Assembly: GCF_024054565.1 (NCBI RefSeq)
Contig: NZ_JAMXLR010000036.1
Span: 584,616-648,615, forward strand
DNA length: 64,000 bases
From: Aeoliella straminimaris
GTDB taxonomy: Bacteria; Planctomycetota; Planctomycetia; Pirellulales; Lacipirellulaceae
Direction: 5' to 3'
Part shown: positions 31,027-39,366 of the stretch, in pieces
How positions within the stretch are numbered: the stretch's first letter is position 1
How the letters are laid out: every line of letters begins with the position of its first letter
Notes under the pieces: generated by a model
Told to the model about the DNA's origin: nothing
Seen by the model: only the letters and a program-made list of their open reading frames with translations
Databases searched by the model: none
Program-made: the position numbers and the translations under genes

Positions 31027-34000
31027 TTACTTCTTGACTTTGATGTAAAGCTTAACCGTCACATCACCGTGGGTAATTTCGATCGGCGTCACACCAGCAA
31101 TCTCGCCGAGCTTCACCGAGTCGGAAAGCGTCTCACCGGCGACGTAGTCGGCGAACTGGTCCACGGCTGCGAGGACCGTTTCGTCGTCGGACACGATGCC
31201 CACCTCGATGCGGTCGGTGAACTCGCAACCCTTTTCCTTGCGGGTGTCCTGGATCGCGCGGACCAGGTCGCGGGCCGTGCCTTCGGCCACCAGCTCGGGT
31301 GTGAGCTCGGTGGCCAGCACCACCACGACGCCTTTATCGTTCGCCGAGGCGTATCCTTCTTTGGCCGTGATGCGGACTTCGACCTCTTCGGGCAATAGTT
31401 CGATCTCTTGGCCGTCGACCGAGAGGTTGATACGGCCGTTGTCGCGGATATTGGCCAGCAGTTCGCTGCCGCTGGCCTGGTCGAGTGCGGCCTTCACCTT
31501 CGGCATCAACTTGCCAAGTTTCTTGCCCAGTAGTTTGAAGTTCGGAAGCACCTGGTGGTCGACGTACTTCTCGGGCTGGTCCGAGTACTCCACCGCTTTC
31601 ACGTTCAGCTCGTCGGCGATCACGCCAGCGTGCTCTTCGAGCCACGCTTGCTGCCTGGTGTTGGCCAGGATCACTTCCACCTTGGAGAGCGGCTGGCGGA
31701 CCTTCAGGTTCTCCATCTCACGGGCGCGGCGGCCTAGCGACGAGATCAAACGCACCAGCGCCATCCGCTCCGAGAGCTCTTCGTCCACCAGCGCGGTGTG
31801 AGGTTCGGGGTAATCGCACAGATGAACCGATTCGGGGAAGAGGATCGAGGATCGAGGGTCGAGGGACGAGGGTTCATTGGCACTCGCCCCTGGCCCCTCA
31901 CTCCTAGCCCCTTCTTGAAATACACCAGCCAGATTCTGCCACATCGCATCGGCCAGGAACGGCACGAACGGCGCGATCAGCTTGGTGGTGGTCAGCAGGC
32001 ACTCGTACAGTGTCCAGTAGGCGTCGAGCTTGTCCGTAGCCCGTTTGTCCTTGGCCCAGAACCGGTCGCGGCTGCGGCGGACGTACCAGTTGGACAGGGC
32101 GTCGACGAACTCGTTGATCGCCCCGCACGCACCGAAGTTGTCGTAGGCGTCCATTCGCTCAGTCACCAGCGCCACGGTGCGATTCAGCTCGCTGAGGATC
32201 CAGCGATCGATCTCATCACGATCGAACACCGGTCGGTACGACTCAGCCTTCGCAAAGACGCTTGCGTCAAGCATTCCGCATTCCGAATTCCGAACTCCGC
32301 ATTCCTCCGCCGGATCCCATTCGTCGATGTTCGCGTAGATCACCATGAAGCTGTAGCAGTTCCACAGCCGCAGGAGGAATTCGGGGATGCTGTCCTTGAT
32401 CGCTTCTTCGCTATAGCGGATCGAAGTCCAGGGCGGTTGGTTGGCGAACAGGTACCACCGCAAAGCGTCGGCGCCGTAGCGGTCGAAGATCTCGTTCGGC
32501 TCGCGGTAGTTCCGCTTGCTCTTCGACATCTTGCCGACGGCATGCCTGAAACCCTTCTTGCCGCAGGCGGCCTTCGCTTCTTCCTCGGTAAGATACAGCT
32601 TCTTCGCGTCCTTCTTGTCCTCGTACCACTCGCTGAGCATCAAGCCCAGCACGATGCAGTTCTTGAAGGGGTGAGGGTAAGGGGGCGCAGGGCGAGGGCT
32701 GGCGTCGGATTCTCGTCCTTCGTCCCTCGACCCTCGATCCTCCCCAAACAGCATGGTGGAGATGGCAAGTTGCGAATAGAACCAGCCGCGGGTTTGGTCG
32801 AGCGCCTCGCTGATGAAGTCGGCGGGGAATTGGCTTTCGAACCGCTCTTTCGCTTCGCCGATGTCCTGGCCCTTGTATCCCCACTGGGCGAACGGCATCG
32901 CGCCGCTGTCGTACCAGCAGTCGATTACTTCGGTGACGCGCTGCATGCGACCTTCGCCGCAATGCTCGCAGTCGAATTCGACCGCGTCGATGTACGGCTT
33001 GTGGATTTTCAGGTCTTCGGGAAGCTCGGGATTCTTCTTCTTCGCCGCTTCCCAGACCTCGAAGCCGGAAACGTTCGGTTTTGCTTCGAGCTCATCGTAG
33101 CCGCCAACTGCGGACTGCCGTCCGCAGCTACTGCACTCCCAAATGGGAAGTGGAGTGCCCCAATACCGTTCGCGGCTGAGGGCCCAGTCGACGTTCGACT
33201 CCAGGAACTTGCCCATCCGGCCGCCCTTGATGTGCTCGGGCAGCCAATTGATTTGCTGATTGTTCTCGAGCATCGCGTCCTTGAACGCGGTGGTCTTGAT
33301 GAACCAGCTCTCCCGCGGGTACTGGATCAGCGGATCGTCCTCGGCCCGCCAGCAGAACGGATAGTCGTGCAGGTACTGCTCTTGGTGGTAAAGCAGTCCG
33401 CGTTCCTTGAGGTTGCGAATGATGTCCTTGTCGCACTCCTTCACCCAGCGACCACGCACAAACTCGGGCGCTTCGTCGGTGAACTTGCCATCGGGACCGA
33501 CAGCGTTGATGAGCGGGATGTCGCTACCCGACACTTCTCGCTGCTGAACGAGCACGTCGTAGTCGACTTCGCCAAATGCAGGCGCTTGATGAACGACGCC
33601 CGATCCGCTATCGGTCGTGACGAAGTCGGCTGCAACGACTTTCCATTCATCCGACCGTGATTTGTCATAATAGCAGTCAAAGGGCGGTCGATAGTGGGAG
33701 CCAATCAGCCCGCTTGTATCGAGCTCGGCGACCTTTTTCAGTGGTCGCTTCAGCTTTCCTTCCAGCGTCTCCACCAAATCGGTCGCTACGATGTACGTTT
33801 CTTCTGTCTCTTCATCAAAGACATTGCAGTAGCTCAGCTTGGGATTGATGGCCGCAAACTGGTTGCTCGGCAGCGTCCAAGGCGTGGTGGTCCAGACCAA
33901 CAGCGATGTATCCGTCTGCTTCCCGTCGTCATCCAAGAGCGGAAACTTCACAAACACACTCGGATCCGCCACCTCGCGGTAACCTTGGCCAACTTCGCCG

Positions 34001-34572
34001 GAGCTGAGCGCCGTGCCGCCTTGGGCCCACCACCAGACGATCTTATGGCCCTGGTACAACAGGTCCCTATCGAACAGGTTTTTGAGGCTCCACCACACGC
34101 TTTCCACGTAGCTTTGGTGGTAGGTGACGTACGCCTTCTCCAGATCGACCCAGAAGCCGAGCCTTTCGGTCATGCGTTCCCACTCTTGCATGTACCGCCA
34201 GACGCTCTTCTGGCAGAGCTGGATGAACGGTTCGACGCCGTGTGCTTCGATTTCTTCTTTGCTGTGGATGCCGAGTTGCTTGCAGACCTCGACCTCGACC
34301 GGCAGACCATGCGTGTCCCAGCCCGCTTTGCGTTCGCAGCGATAGCCCCGCATGGTTTTGTAGCGGGGGAACAGGTCCTTGATGGCCCGGGTCAGGCAGT
34401 GTCCCGGGTGGGGCATGCCGTTGGCGGTGGGGGGGCCTTCGTAGAACACGAACGGCTGGGCCCCTTCGCGCTTGGCGAGCGACTTATGGTAGATCTCGCT
34501 CGCCTTCCAAAACGCGCCGACTTCTTCTTCGAGCTTGGGGAAAGATACAGAACCGGGAACAGGTTTGAACAT
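31027..34572 (-). CDS. ileS: isoleucyl-tRNA synthetase, eukaryal/archaeal-like type, with repeat-derived insertions
   Basis: 1181 residues. The catalytic motifs are HPGHC (HIGH box) in [16 protein letters not shown] and KMSKSKRN. The long form, with [20 protein letters not shown] and the [17 protein letters not shown] stretch, matches IleRS type 2, the eukaryote/archaeon-like form often linked with mupirocin tolerance. Three stretches do not fit the family and are low-complexity: about residues 610-634 ([14 protein letters not shown] region), 756-767 ([12 protein letters not shown]) and 886-912 ([14 protein letters not shown] region). All correspond to dispersed DNA repeats inserted in frame. 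The gene charges tRNA-Ile and is presumably essential. ATG at 34572. Confidence 0.95.
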   Translation of the reverse strand: MFKPVPGSVSFPKLEEEVGAFWKASEIYHKSLAKREGAQPFVFYEGPPTANGMPHPGHCLTRAIKDLFPRYKTMRGYRCERKAGWDTHGLPVEVEVCKQLGIHSKEEIEAHGVEPFIQLCQKSVWRYMQEWERMTERLGFWVDLEKAYVTYHQSYVESVWWSLKNLFDRDLLYQGHKIVWWWAQGGTALSSGEVGQGYREVADPSVFVKFPLLDDDGKQTDTSLLVWTTTPWTLPSNQFAAINPKLSYCNVFDEETEETYIVATDLVETLEGKLKRPLKKVAELDTSGLIGSHYRPPFDCYYDKSRSDEWKVVAADFVTTDSGSGVVHQAPAFGEVDYDVLVQQREVSGSDIPLINAVGPDGKFTDEAPEFVRGRWVKECDKDIIRNLKERGLLYHQEQYLHDYPFCWRAEDDPLIQYPRESWFIKTTAFKDAMLENNQQINWLPEHIKGGRMGKFLESNVDWALSRERYWGTPLPIWECSSCGRQSAVGGYDELEAKPNVSGFEVWEAAKKKNPELPEDLKIHKPYIDAVEFDCEHCGEGRMQRVTEVIDCWYDSGAMPFAQWGYKGQDIGEAKERFESQFPADFISEALDQTRGWFYSQLAISTMLFGEDRGSRDEGRESDASPRPAPPYPHPFKNCIVLGLMLSEWYEDKKDAKKLYLTEEEAKAACGKKGFRHAVGKMSKSKRNYREPNEIFDRYGADALRWYLFANQPPWTSIRYSEEAIKDSIPEFLLRLWNCYSFMVIYANIDEWDPAEECGVRNSECGMLDASVFAKAESYRPVFDRDEIDRWILSELNRTVALVTERMDAYDNFGACGAINEFVDALSNWYVRRSRDRFWAKDKRATDKLDAYWTLYECLLTTTKLIAPFVPFLADAMWQNLAGVFQEGARSEGPGASANEPSSLDPRSSILFPESVHLCDYPEPHTALVDEELSERMALVRLISSLGRRAREMENLKVRQPLSKVEVILANTRQQAWLEEHAGVIADELNVKAVEYSDQPEKYVDHQVLPNFKLLGKKLGKLMPKVKAALDQASGSELLANIRDNGRINLSVDGQEIELLPEEVEVRITAKEGYASANDKGVVVVLATELTPELVAEGTARDLVRAIQDTRKEKGCEFTDRIEVGIVSDDETVLAAVDQFADYVAGETLSDSVKLGEIAGVTPIEITHGDVTVKLYIKVKK
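31836..31916. repeat. in-frame dispersed repeat inside ileS (copy B)
   Basis: It holds the same 23-base core as copy A at 32668-32745, in the opposite orientation (GATCGAGGGTCGAGGGACGA part of core), followed by a C-rich segment. It adds roughly 27 low-complexity residues to IleS without breaking the frame. Confidence 0.75.
32271..32307. repeat. in-frame dispersed repeat inside ileS (GCATTCCGAATTCCG type)
   Basis: A CATTCCGCATTCCGAATTCC-type unit, also present at 45525-45616 and 45940-45972, interrupts ileS in frame and encodes an [12 protein letters not shown] segment. Confidence 0.75.
32668..32745. repeat. in-frame dispersed repeat inside ileS (copy A)
   Basis: It shares a 23-base core with copy B in inverted orientation plus a C-rich partner segment. 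It adds about 26 residues between the catalytic fold and the KMSKS loop region. Confidence 0.75.
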
Positions 34573-34622
34573 AGCGGAGGGGAGTGGGGATTGTATCGCG
34601 TGGATTAGAGGTTGGAGCGAAT

Positions 34623-34708
34623 GTTATCCTGAGGGAGCCTAAGCGACTGAAGGATCTCAGTTGGAAGCGAGTAGATTCTTCAGTCGGCGAGCCTCCTTCA
34701 GAATGACA
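34623..34708. repeat. dispersed hairpin repeat (GAATGACA type) upstream of ileS
   Basis: An imperfect inverted repeat with arms around CTGAAGGATCTCAG and AGATTCTTCAGTC, ending TTCAGAATGACA. A partial relative lies at 45863-45917. Confidence 0.65.
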
Positions 34709-34755
34709 CAATTCGCTCCGCGTCCCCCTTGCCCCTTCCGACTTCCCCCTTGGGC

Positions 34756-35097
34756 TCAATCGTCGAAGTCTTCGTCGTCGTTGAACTTGTCGCCGTCCTT
34801 TTTCTTCTCGTCCTCGTCTTCGTATTCTTCTTCGCCGATCTCTTCTTCCACTTCTTCTTCATCGGGCTCGAACTCGTCGGCGAATTCGTCCTCAATGGTT
34901 TCGTCGTCCCATTCCTCTTCGAAGTCGTCGTCGAAGTCATCGTCGAAGTCGTCGTCGTCGAAATCGTCAAACGGATCGGACGCCACCTCGGACTCATGGG
35001 GAGGGACACTGTCAGGAAGACCAAACGGCGCGGCGGAAGGTTCGTCGCCCAGCGGCATGGTGTTCTCGAGGGGATTAAGCGGGGAGTCGATGAGCAT
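34756..35097 (-). CDS. small extremely acidic protein
   Basis: 113 residues from ATG 35097. Residues 44-113 are almost entirely Asp, Glu, Phe and Lys (DDFDDDDFDDDFDD, EEEVEEEIGEEEYEDED), while the first 40 are Pro/Leu-containing. No fold or motif is recognisable, and it is probably disordered. Such a composition could mimic nucleic acid or bind basic proteins or divalent cations, but that is speculation. It stands between ileS and a repeat-filled gap. Confidence is moderate because compositional bias favours open frames. Confidence 0.6.
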   Translation of the reverse strand: MLIDSPLNPLENTMPLGDEPSAAPFGLPDSVPPHESEVASDPFDDFDDDDFDDDFDDDFEEEWDDETIEDEFADEFEPDEEEVEEEIGEEEYEDEDEKKKDGDKFNDDEDFDD

Positions 35098-35113
35098 GGG
35101 CCTGGGGAAGGGG

Positions 35114-35192
35114 GTAGTAGGTGAGTAAGTGAGTAGGTGAGCAAGTAAAATTGGGACTTTCCCACCTACTCACTTACTAACCTACTCACCTC
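35114..35192. repeat. inverted GTGAGTA/TACTCAC repeat
   Basis: GTAGGTGAGTAAGTGAGTAGG on the left is mirrored by CCTACTCAC-type units on the right around a 14-base loop. It begins 17 bases upstream of the acidic-protein start. Confidence 0.7.
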
Positions 35193-35322
35193 CTGCCAAC
35201 CTTGTGGAAACATGTTGGGTGAAGTACGGTGCACAACTGGAAAACGACGATTTTCACGGGCCACCGGGCGGTCTGTCAAGCGCGTAAAGTGGTTGGGGGC
35301 TTGGAGTTTCCGCGATACGCAG

Positions 35323-35427
35323 GAATGGATCAAGAATAACTTCCTCGATACTTCCCTCTCCCCCTTGCGGGGAGAGGCTAGGTGAGGGGGCCCAGGAGAG
35401 TAAGCGGAAGTTATTCTTGATCTATTC
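35323..35427. mobile_element. MITE-like element, 105 bases, with 22-base terminal inverted repeats
   Basis: The 22-base ends (35323-35344 and 35406-35427) are inverted copies with one mismatch (17 contiguous matches). The centre carries a CTCTCCCC/GGGGAGAG hairpin of the kind found as a dispersed repeat in many genomes. There is no reading frame. Movement by a transposase in trans is inferred. Confidence 0.65.
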
Positions 35428-35489
35428 TTTAGGCTTCCGACCCCATTCAGCTCGCTTACAGCCAGTAGCCAACAGCCAATAGACCTCTC

Positions 35490-36218
35490 ATGAGCGACGA
35501 ACTCTCGATCGATCCGTTGGACGTGATTGCCGTAGGGGCCCACCCCGATGACGTGGAAATCGGCTGCGGCGGCACCCTGGCCAAGCTGGTGGAGCAGGGC
35601 TACCGCGTCGGCATCGTCGATCTCACCGACGGCGAACCGACCCCCATGTCGCCCGGGCCCGAGGTCCGAGCCGAGGAAGCGGCCGAGGCGGCCCGCATTT
35701 TGGGGGTGCAGCACCGCACGACGCTCGATTTGGTCAACCGACGCTTGATGGACGATTGGGACTCGCGGGTGGCGCTGGCCAAGGAGTTCCGGCGGTGGCG
35801 GCCGCGGCTCATCCTGGCCCTGGGCGACCGCACCCCCACGGCATCGCCCGACCATTGGCAGGCGGTGCAGTTAACCGAGGCGGCCATGTTTTACTCGCGG
35901 CTCACCAAGTGGGACCACGAGTTCGACCACCTGCCGCCCCACAAGATCGACGGCCTGTTGTACTACTCGCTGAACTTCTACTCGCTCGAGCCACCCCCGC
36001 ACGGCAACAGCTTCGTGATGGACATCAGCAGTACCTACGAACAGAAAATCGCCTCGGTGCAGGCCTACGCCACGCAGTTCCCACCCGAGAAGCAGCACAT
36101 CTTCGCCCGCCTGGAGGCCATGGCCCACTACTTCGGCGAAGCCGCCGGCTTCCACTGGGGCGAGCGGCTTTCGAGCCCGCGAGCGGTGGGGGTGAAGGAT
36201 CTGATGGGGCTGTTGTAG
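35490..36218 (+). CDS. PIG-L family deacetylase (BshB1-like)
   Basis: 242 residues. The PIG-L/LmbE zinc site is clear: [17 protein letters not shown] (about 11-27) with His, Asp and Asp, and a downstream [10 protein letters not shown] (about 115-124) histidine. The length and [15 protein letters not shown] resemble BshB1, which deacetylates GlcNAc-malate in bacillithiol synthesis. No bshA or bshC is in the window, so the substrate is uncertain. It lies between repeat elements and converges with mscL. Confidence 0.87.
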   Translation: MSDELSIDPLDVIAVGAHPDDVEIGCGGTLAKLVEQGYRVGIVDLTDGEPTPMSPGPEVRAEEAAEAARILGVQHRTTLDLVNRRLMDDWDSRVALAKEFRRWRPRLILALGDRTPTASPDHWQAVQLTEAAMFYSRLTKWDHEFDHLPPHKIDGLLYYSLNFYSLEPPPHGNSFVMDISSTYEQKIASVQAYATQFPPEKQHIFARLEAMAHYFGEAAGFHWGERLSSPRAVGVKDLMGLL

Positions 36219-36227
36219 CGTGTTCCC

Positions 36228-36365
36228 TCGTTCCCACGCTCTGCGTGGGAATACCTATCCGACCGCTCTGCGGTCACTCCGCTACCATACCAAGTCCGAG
36301 CTGCCACTCAGGCATTCGCCGCAGAGCGGCTATCCAGTCTGTTCCCACGCAGAGCGTGGGAACGA
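36228..36365. repeat. nested inverted repeat filling the convergent gap
   Basis: A perfect 24-base inverted repeat (36228-36251 with 36342-36365), each arm itself near-palindromic (CCCACGCTCTGCGTGGG), encloses a second CCGCTCTGCGG/CCGCAGAGCGG pair. It occupies the whole gap between two convergent stops. A half copy occurs at 41814-41838. Confidence 0.8.
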
Positions 36366-36368
36366 GCG

Positions 36369-36785
36369 TCATGCTTTCTTGAGCTCATCCCGAATCTCGC
36401 GCAAGAGCTGAATATCCTCTGGCGGGGCCGGCTTTTCAGCTTCAGGTTTCGCGGCGAATTGCTCCTGGGCTTTGTTCATCAGCTTGACGACCAGGAAGAT
36501 TGCCAAAGCGATGATGATGAAGTCGATAATCGACTGCGCGAACGCCCCCCAGCCGATTTCGATGGTCGAAGGCTCAGCGCCTTCTTTGATGGCGGGGATC
36601 GTGATGTCGTAGGTGGCCTCGGCCAGATTCACGCCGCTGGTCATCCAGCCGACGATCGGCATCACGATCTTGCCCACTAGCTCGGTGACGATCTTGCCAA
36701 ACGCCCCACCAATCACCACGCCCACGGCCATGTCGACCACGTTGCCCCGCATGGCAAACTTCTGAAACTCCTTGAGCAAACCCAT
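36369..36785 (-). CDS. mscL: large-conductance mechanosensitive channel
   Basis: 138 residues, normal MscL length. The N-terminal amphipathic helix and TM1 (FQKFAMRGNVVDMAVGVVIGGAFGKIV) are followed by the periplasmic loop and TM2 (IIDFIIIALAIFLVVKLMNK), then a C-terminal helix. MscL opens under membrane tension on osmotic downshock. ATG 36785 follows GGAGG by six bases, a strong ribosome site. It converges with the PIG-L gene across the nested inverted repeat. Confidence 0.96.
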   Translation of the reverse strand: MGLLKEFQKFAMRGNVVDMAVGVVIGGAFGKIVTELVGKIVMPIVGWMTSGVNLAEATYDITIPAIKEGAEPSTIEIGWGAFAQSIIDFIIIALAIFLVVKLMNKAQEQFAAKPEAEKPAPPEDIQLLREIRDELKKA

Positions 36786-36877
36786 CTCGTACCTCCGTTG
36801 CTAGATAAGCTTGTGTGAAACCTCAAAAGGTGAGGCGAGACTATCGTACCGCGGAGCGGGGGCTTGGCAAGCAGGTT

Positions 36878-37019
36878 GTCACGCAGAGGCGGGGACTGCC
36901 GTGCGGATCAGCTGCGAAGTGTCAGCGGAGTACGATGAAGCCGAGGACAGGCTCATCCACGAAGTGGCTCTGTAGAATCGGCGTCACATCTGCGTCTTTG
37001 CGTCTCTGCGTGAGAAAAC
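36878..37019. repeat. CACGCAGAGGCG-type inverted repeat region
   Basis: GTCACGCAGAGGCG at the left and GCGTCTCTGCGTGA at the right are inverted partners around about 110 bases without coding signal. A related unit ends the helicase gene at 41367-41402. Confidence 0.6.
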
Positions 37020-37023
37020 GGGA

Positions 37024-38037
37024 CTAAGCAGAACGCAAACATTCCAGTGCTTGCTCAAAATCCTTCGCCAACGGCGCCTCAAACGTCATCCGTTCCCCCG
37101 TGCCGGGATGGTTGATTGAAAGCCGCCGGGCGTGGAGGGCTTGGCGTTCGAGGATCACAGCGTCCGAGGGATCTTTTCCCTCTCGACGTTCATTGTACGC
37201 CGCCATCTTGGGAAGTAGTTCGCCACGGTTGACGCGGAGCGACCCGCCGTAAAGCTTGTCGCACAAGATCGGCAAGCCAATGCTCGCCAAATGCACGCGA
37301 ATTTGGTGGGTGCGGCCCGTCTTGGGGAGCACTTTTAGCAGGCTGAAGCGTTCGAAGCGTTCCATCACTTGGAACGTCGTGAGGGCTTCGCGGGCGTCGG
37401 GGTGGCCGGGGCGGATCGCCATCGCTTCGCGCAGTTTGGGGTGCGGGCCGATGGGGCGGTCGATTACGTCGGCGTCGCGGTCCGGCACGCCGCGCACAAT
37501 GGCCCAGTATTCCTTCTCGGTGGTCCGCTCTTTGAACTGCGCGGCCAGGGCCTCGTGCGAGCGATCGTTCCTGGCCACGGCGATTACGCCCGTCGTGTCG
37601 CGGTCGAGCCGATGGACGATGCCGGGCCGCTGGGGGCCGCCGGTCGTGCTGAGCTGGCCGAAGCGAAACGCCAGGGCCGAGGCAAGGGTGCCACTCCAGT
37701 GACCCTTGGCCGGGTGGACGACCATGCCGGCCGGCTTGTTGACGACCGCCATCCAGTCGTCTTCGTACAGAATGTCGAGCGGAATCTCCTCGGGCTCGGG
37801 GCCGGGGCGAACCGTTTCGATGCCGGCGACGCGGATCGTCCAGCCCGGTTCGACGTGCATCGACGGTTTCACGTCATGGCCGTCGACTGTTACCTGACCA
37901 GCGCCTATGGCCCTTTGCACGGCGACGCGGCTGTAGCCATCGAGCTGGGCGGCGAGATACGCGTCGAGCCGCTTGCCGGCCGCGGTCTCGTCGACCACGA
38001 GCACTTGCGGCCATTCGGGTTGCGCGGCGTCGGTCAT
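37024..38037 (-). CDS. RluD-family 23S rRNA pseudouridine synthase
   Basis: 337 residues from ATG 38037. The longer frame to 38127 overlaps the upstream gene's end region and is unneeded. An S4 RNA-binding domain (about 20-80, KRLDAYLAAQLDGYSRVAVQ) precedes the RsuA/RluA catalytic domain with IVHRLDRDTTGVI carrying the catalytic Asp, and the family's GRTHQIRVHLASIG. It isomerises uridines in rRNA. Whether it is RluD or another RluA-family member cannot be settled by eye. It follows the acidic-tail protein by 90 bases on the same strand. Confidence 0.9.
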   Translation of the reverse strand: MTDAAQPEWPQVLVVDETAAGKRLDAYLAAQLDGYSRVAVQRAIGAGQVTVDGHDVKPSMHVEPGWTIRVAGIETVRPGPEPEEIPLDILYEDDWMAVVNKPAGMVVHPAKGHWSGTLASALAFRFGQLSTTGGPQRPGIVHRLDRDTTGVIAVARNDRSHEALAAQFKERTTEKEYWAIVRGVPDRDADVIDRPIGPHPKLREAMAIRPGHPDAREALTTFQVMERFERFSLLKVLPKTGRTHQIRVHLASIGLPILCDKLYGGSLRVNRGELLPKMAAYNERREGKDPSDAVILERQALHARRLSINHPGTGERMTFEAPLAKDFEQALECLRSA

Positions 38038-38127
38038 CGCGACAGTGGACTCACTACGAGTTCCGAACGGCCCTGGCCGGCGGCCTATCTTGGTTCTGGA
38101 AGCGGGGGCAGCAGATGTCCCGAGCAC

Positions 38128-39159
38128 TTACTCGTCTTTAGGCTCTTCGGCCGGAGTCTCCTCCGCCGGTGATTCCGTGGCAGGCTCTTCCGCAGCTGGC
38201 TCCTCCGCTGTCGGCTCCTCAACCACGGCTTCTTCGGTGGTGGACTCCTCCTCGGTCATCGGCTCTTCGGTGGCAGGCTCTTCGCTGCTCGATTCTTCGG
38301 CAGCAGGAGTTTCCGTTGCAGCGCCGGGCGAGGGGATGTCGGCGAAGGGGTCGGCTTTGGGGGCATCGTCGCCTTCTTCCGTGGCGTCGTAGCGATCCCC
38401 TGCGGGCGAATCGGGCAACATGCCCTGCAGACGGTCGAATTCGTTCAGCAGCCGCTCGGTCTCCTGCCGCTGGGCAGCGGTGTCGTCGCCCGGCAGGCCT
38501 AGGGAGTCGGGCGAGAAGCCCGGCATGCCACCCGCACCAAAGCTTGGCGCGCGGGTGGAACCCGTGGCACGCGCCAGCCAATCGCCATACTTTTCGGCAT
38601 CCACCGCTTCGAGTTCCTTGACTCGTTCGTCCGCTATCTCGCTGAAGGTGCCGGTCACTTTTTCGTAGGCGGCGATGGCGTCTTTAATCTCGCCCTTGGC
38701 CTCCAGGGCCTTGGCATAGCCCAATTGAGCTCGGCTCTTGAGCACCTTGTTCGAGGTCGATTTGGCCAGGCGCTGGTAGGCCTCGGCGGCGCCATCGAGC
38801 GATTCCATGGCCTGCGTCTTGTTACTGAAGTAGGTATTGCACCCGTCGGTCAGTTGCCCATCGGCCCAGGCGATATCGGCCAGCTCGCCCACGGGCTGGT
38901 TGGGGTACTCTTCGGCCGCGGAGCGGAGCGCCACGGCGTCGTACATGCCGGGCAGGGTCGCAATGGTGTAGGAATCCCACTCGCGCTCCTGTTTCGCACG
39001 CATATTGCCGGTGGTCAGGCTGATAATGGCCCACAGGGCGACCACGGCCAGCACACCGTAGACAAGATACGAGGCGTAGGGGCCGAGTTTGTCGCTCCCT
39101 TCGGACAGAAACTTGGCAAGCGAGTTGGTTTCCAGCTCGTGACGTTCTTCGGATTTCAT
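38128..39159 (-). CDS. membrane-anchored TPR-like protein with acidic Ser/Thr/Pro tail
   Basis: 343 residues. A short cytoplasmic N terminus, one membrane helix (about 28-49), a helical region with TPR-like pattern (about 60-190, EAYQRLAKSTSNKVLKSRAQLGYAKALEAKGEIKDAI) and a long tail from about 265 made of Glu/Ala/Thr/Ser/Pro repeats (AEEPATEEPMTEEE style). The layout recalls YfgM/tetratricopeptide-anchored periplasmic proteins, but the acidic tail is unusual. Its start is divergent from the helicase gene. Function unknown. Confidence 0.78.
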   Translation of the reverse strand: MKSEERHELETNSLAKFLSEGSDKLGPYASYLVYGVLAVVALWAIISLTTGNMRAKQEREWDSYTIATLPGMYDAVALRSAAEEYPNQPVGELADIAWADGQLTDGCNTYFSNKTQAMESLDGAAEAYQRLAKSTSNKVLKSRAQLGYAKALEAKGEIKDAIAAYEKVTGTFSEIADERVKELEAVDAEKYGDWLARATGSTRAPSFGAGGMPGFSPDSLGLPGDDTAAQRQETERLLNEFDRLQGMLPDSPAGDRYDATEEGDDAPKADPFADIPSPGAATETPAAEESSSEEPATEEPMTEEESTTEEAVVEEPTAEEPAAEEPATESPAEETPAEEPKDE

Positions 39160-39366
39160 CGTTTTCGCCTGGGCGGACGTTCTGGATTAGTTGAGAAACC
39201 GTAAGTGTAGAATTTGTAGCGGTTTAACGTCAAGCGGAGGATTTTCCGCTGGAGAGCCCCATACGTCGGCGCCCGGACTTCGAATGGCTCGCTCCGGGCG
39301 CTGACGCTTTGGGCTCTCCCGGGTATTATGCCATGCCCCCTTTGTCCCTCCCCGCATGATGCCCCG

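Noticed and set aside
31798..33660. 620-residue open frame opposite ileS
   Set aside because: It is the complement of a confidently identified synthetase. Its composition is that of an antisense frame in GC-rich DNA.
35323..35427. Small RNA or riboswitch
   Set aside because: Terminal inverted repeats and the dispersed core explain the folding better as a mobile repeat.
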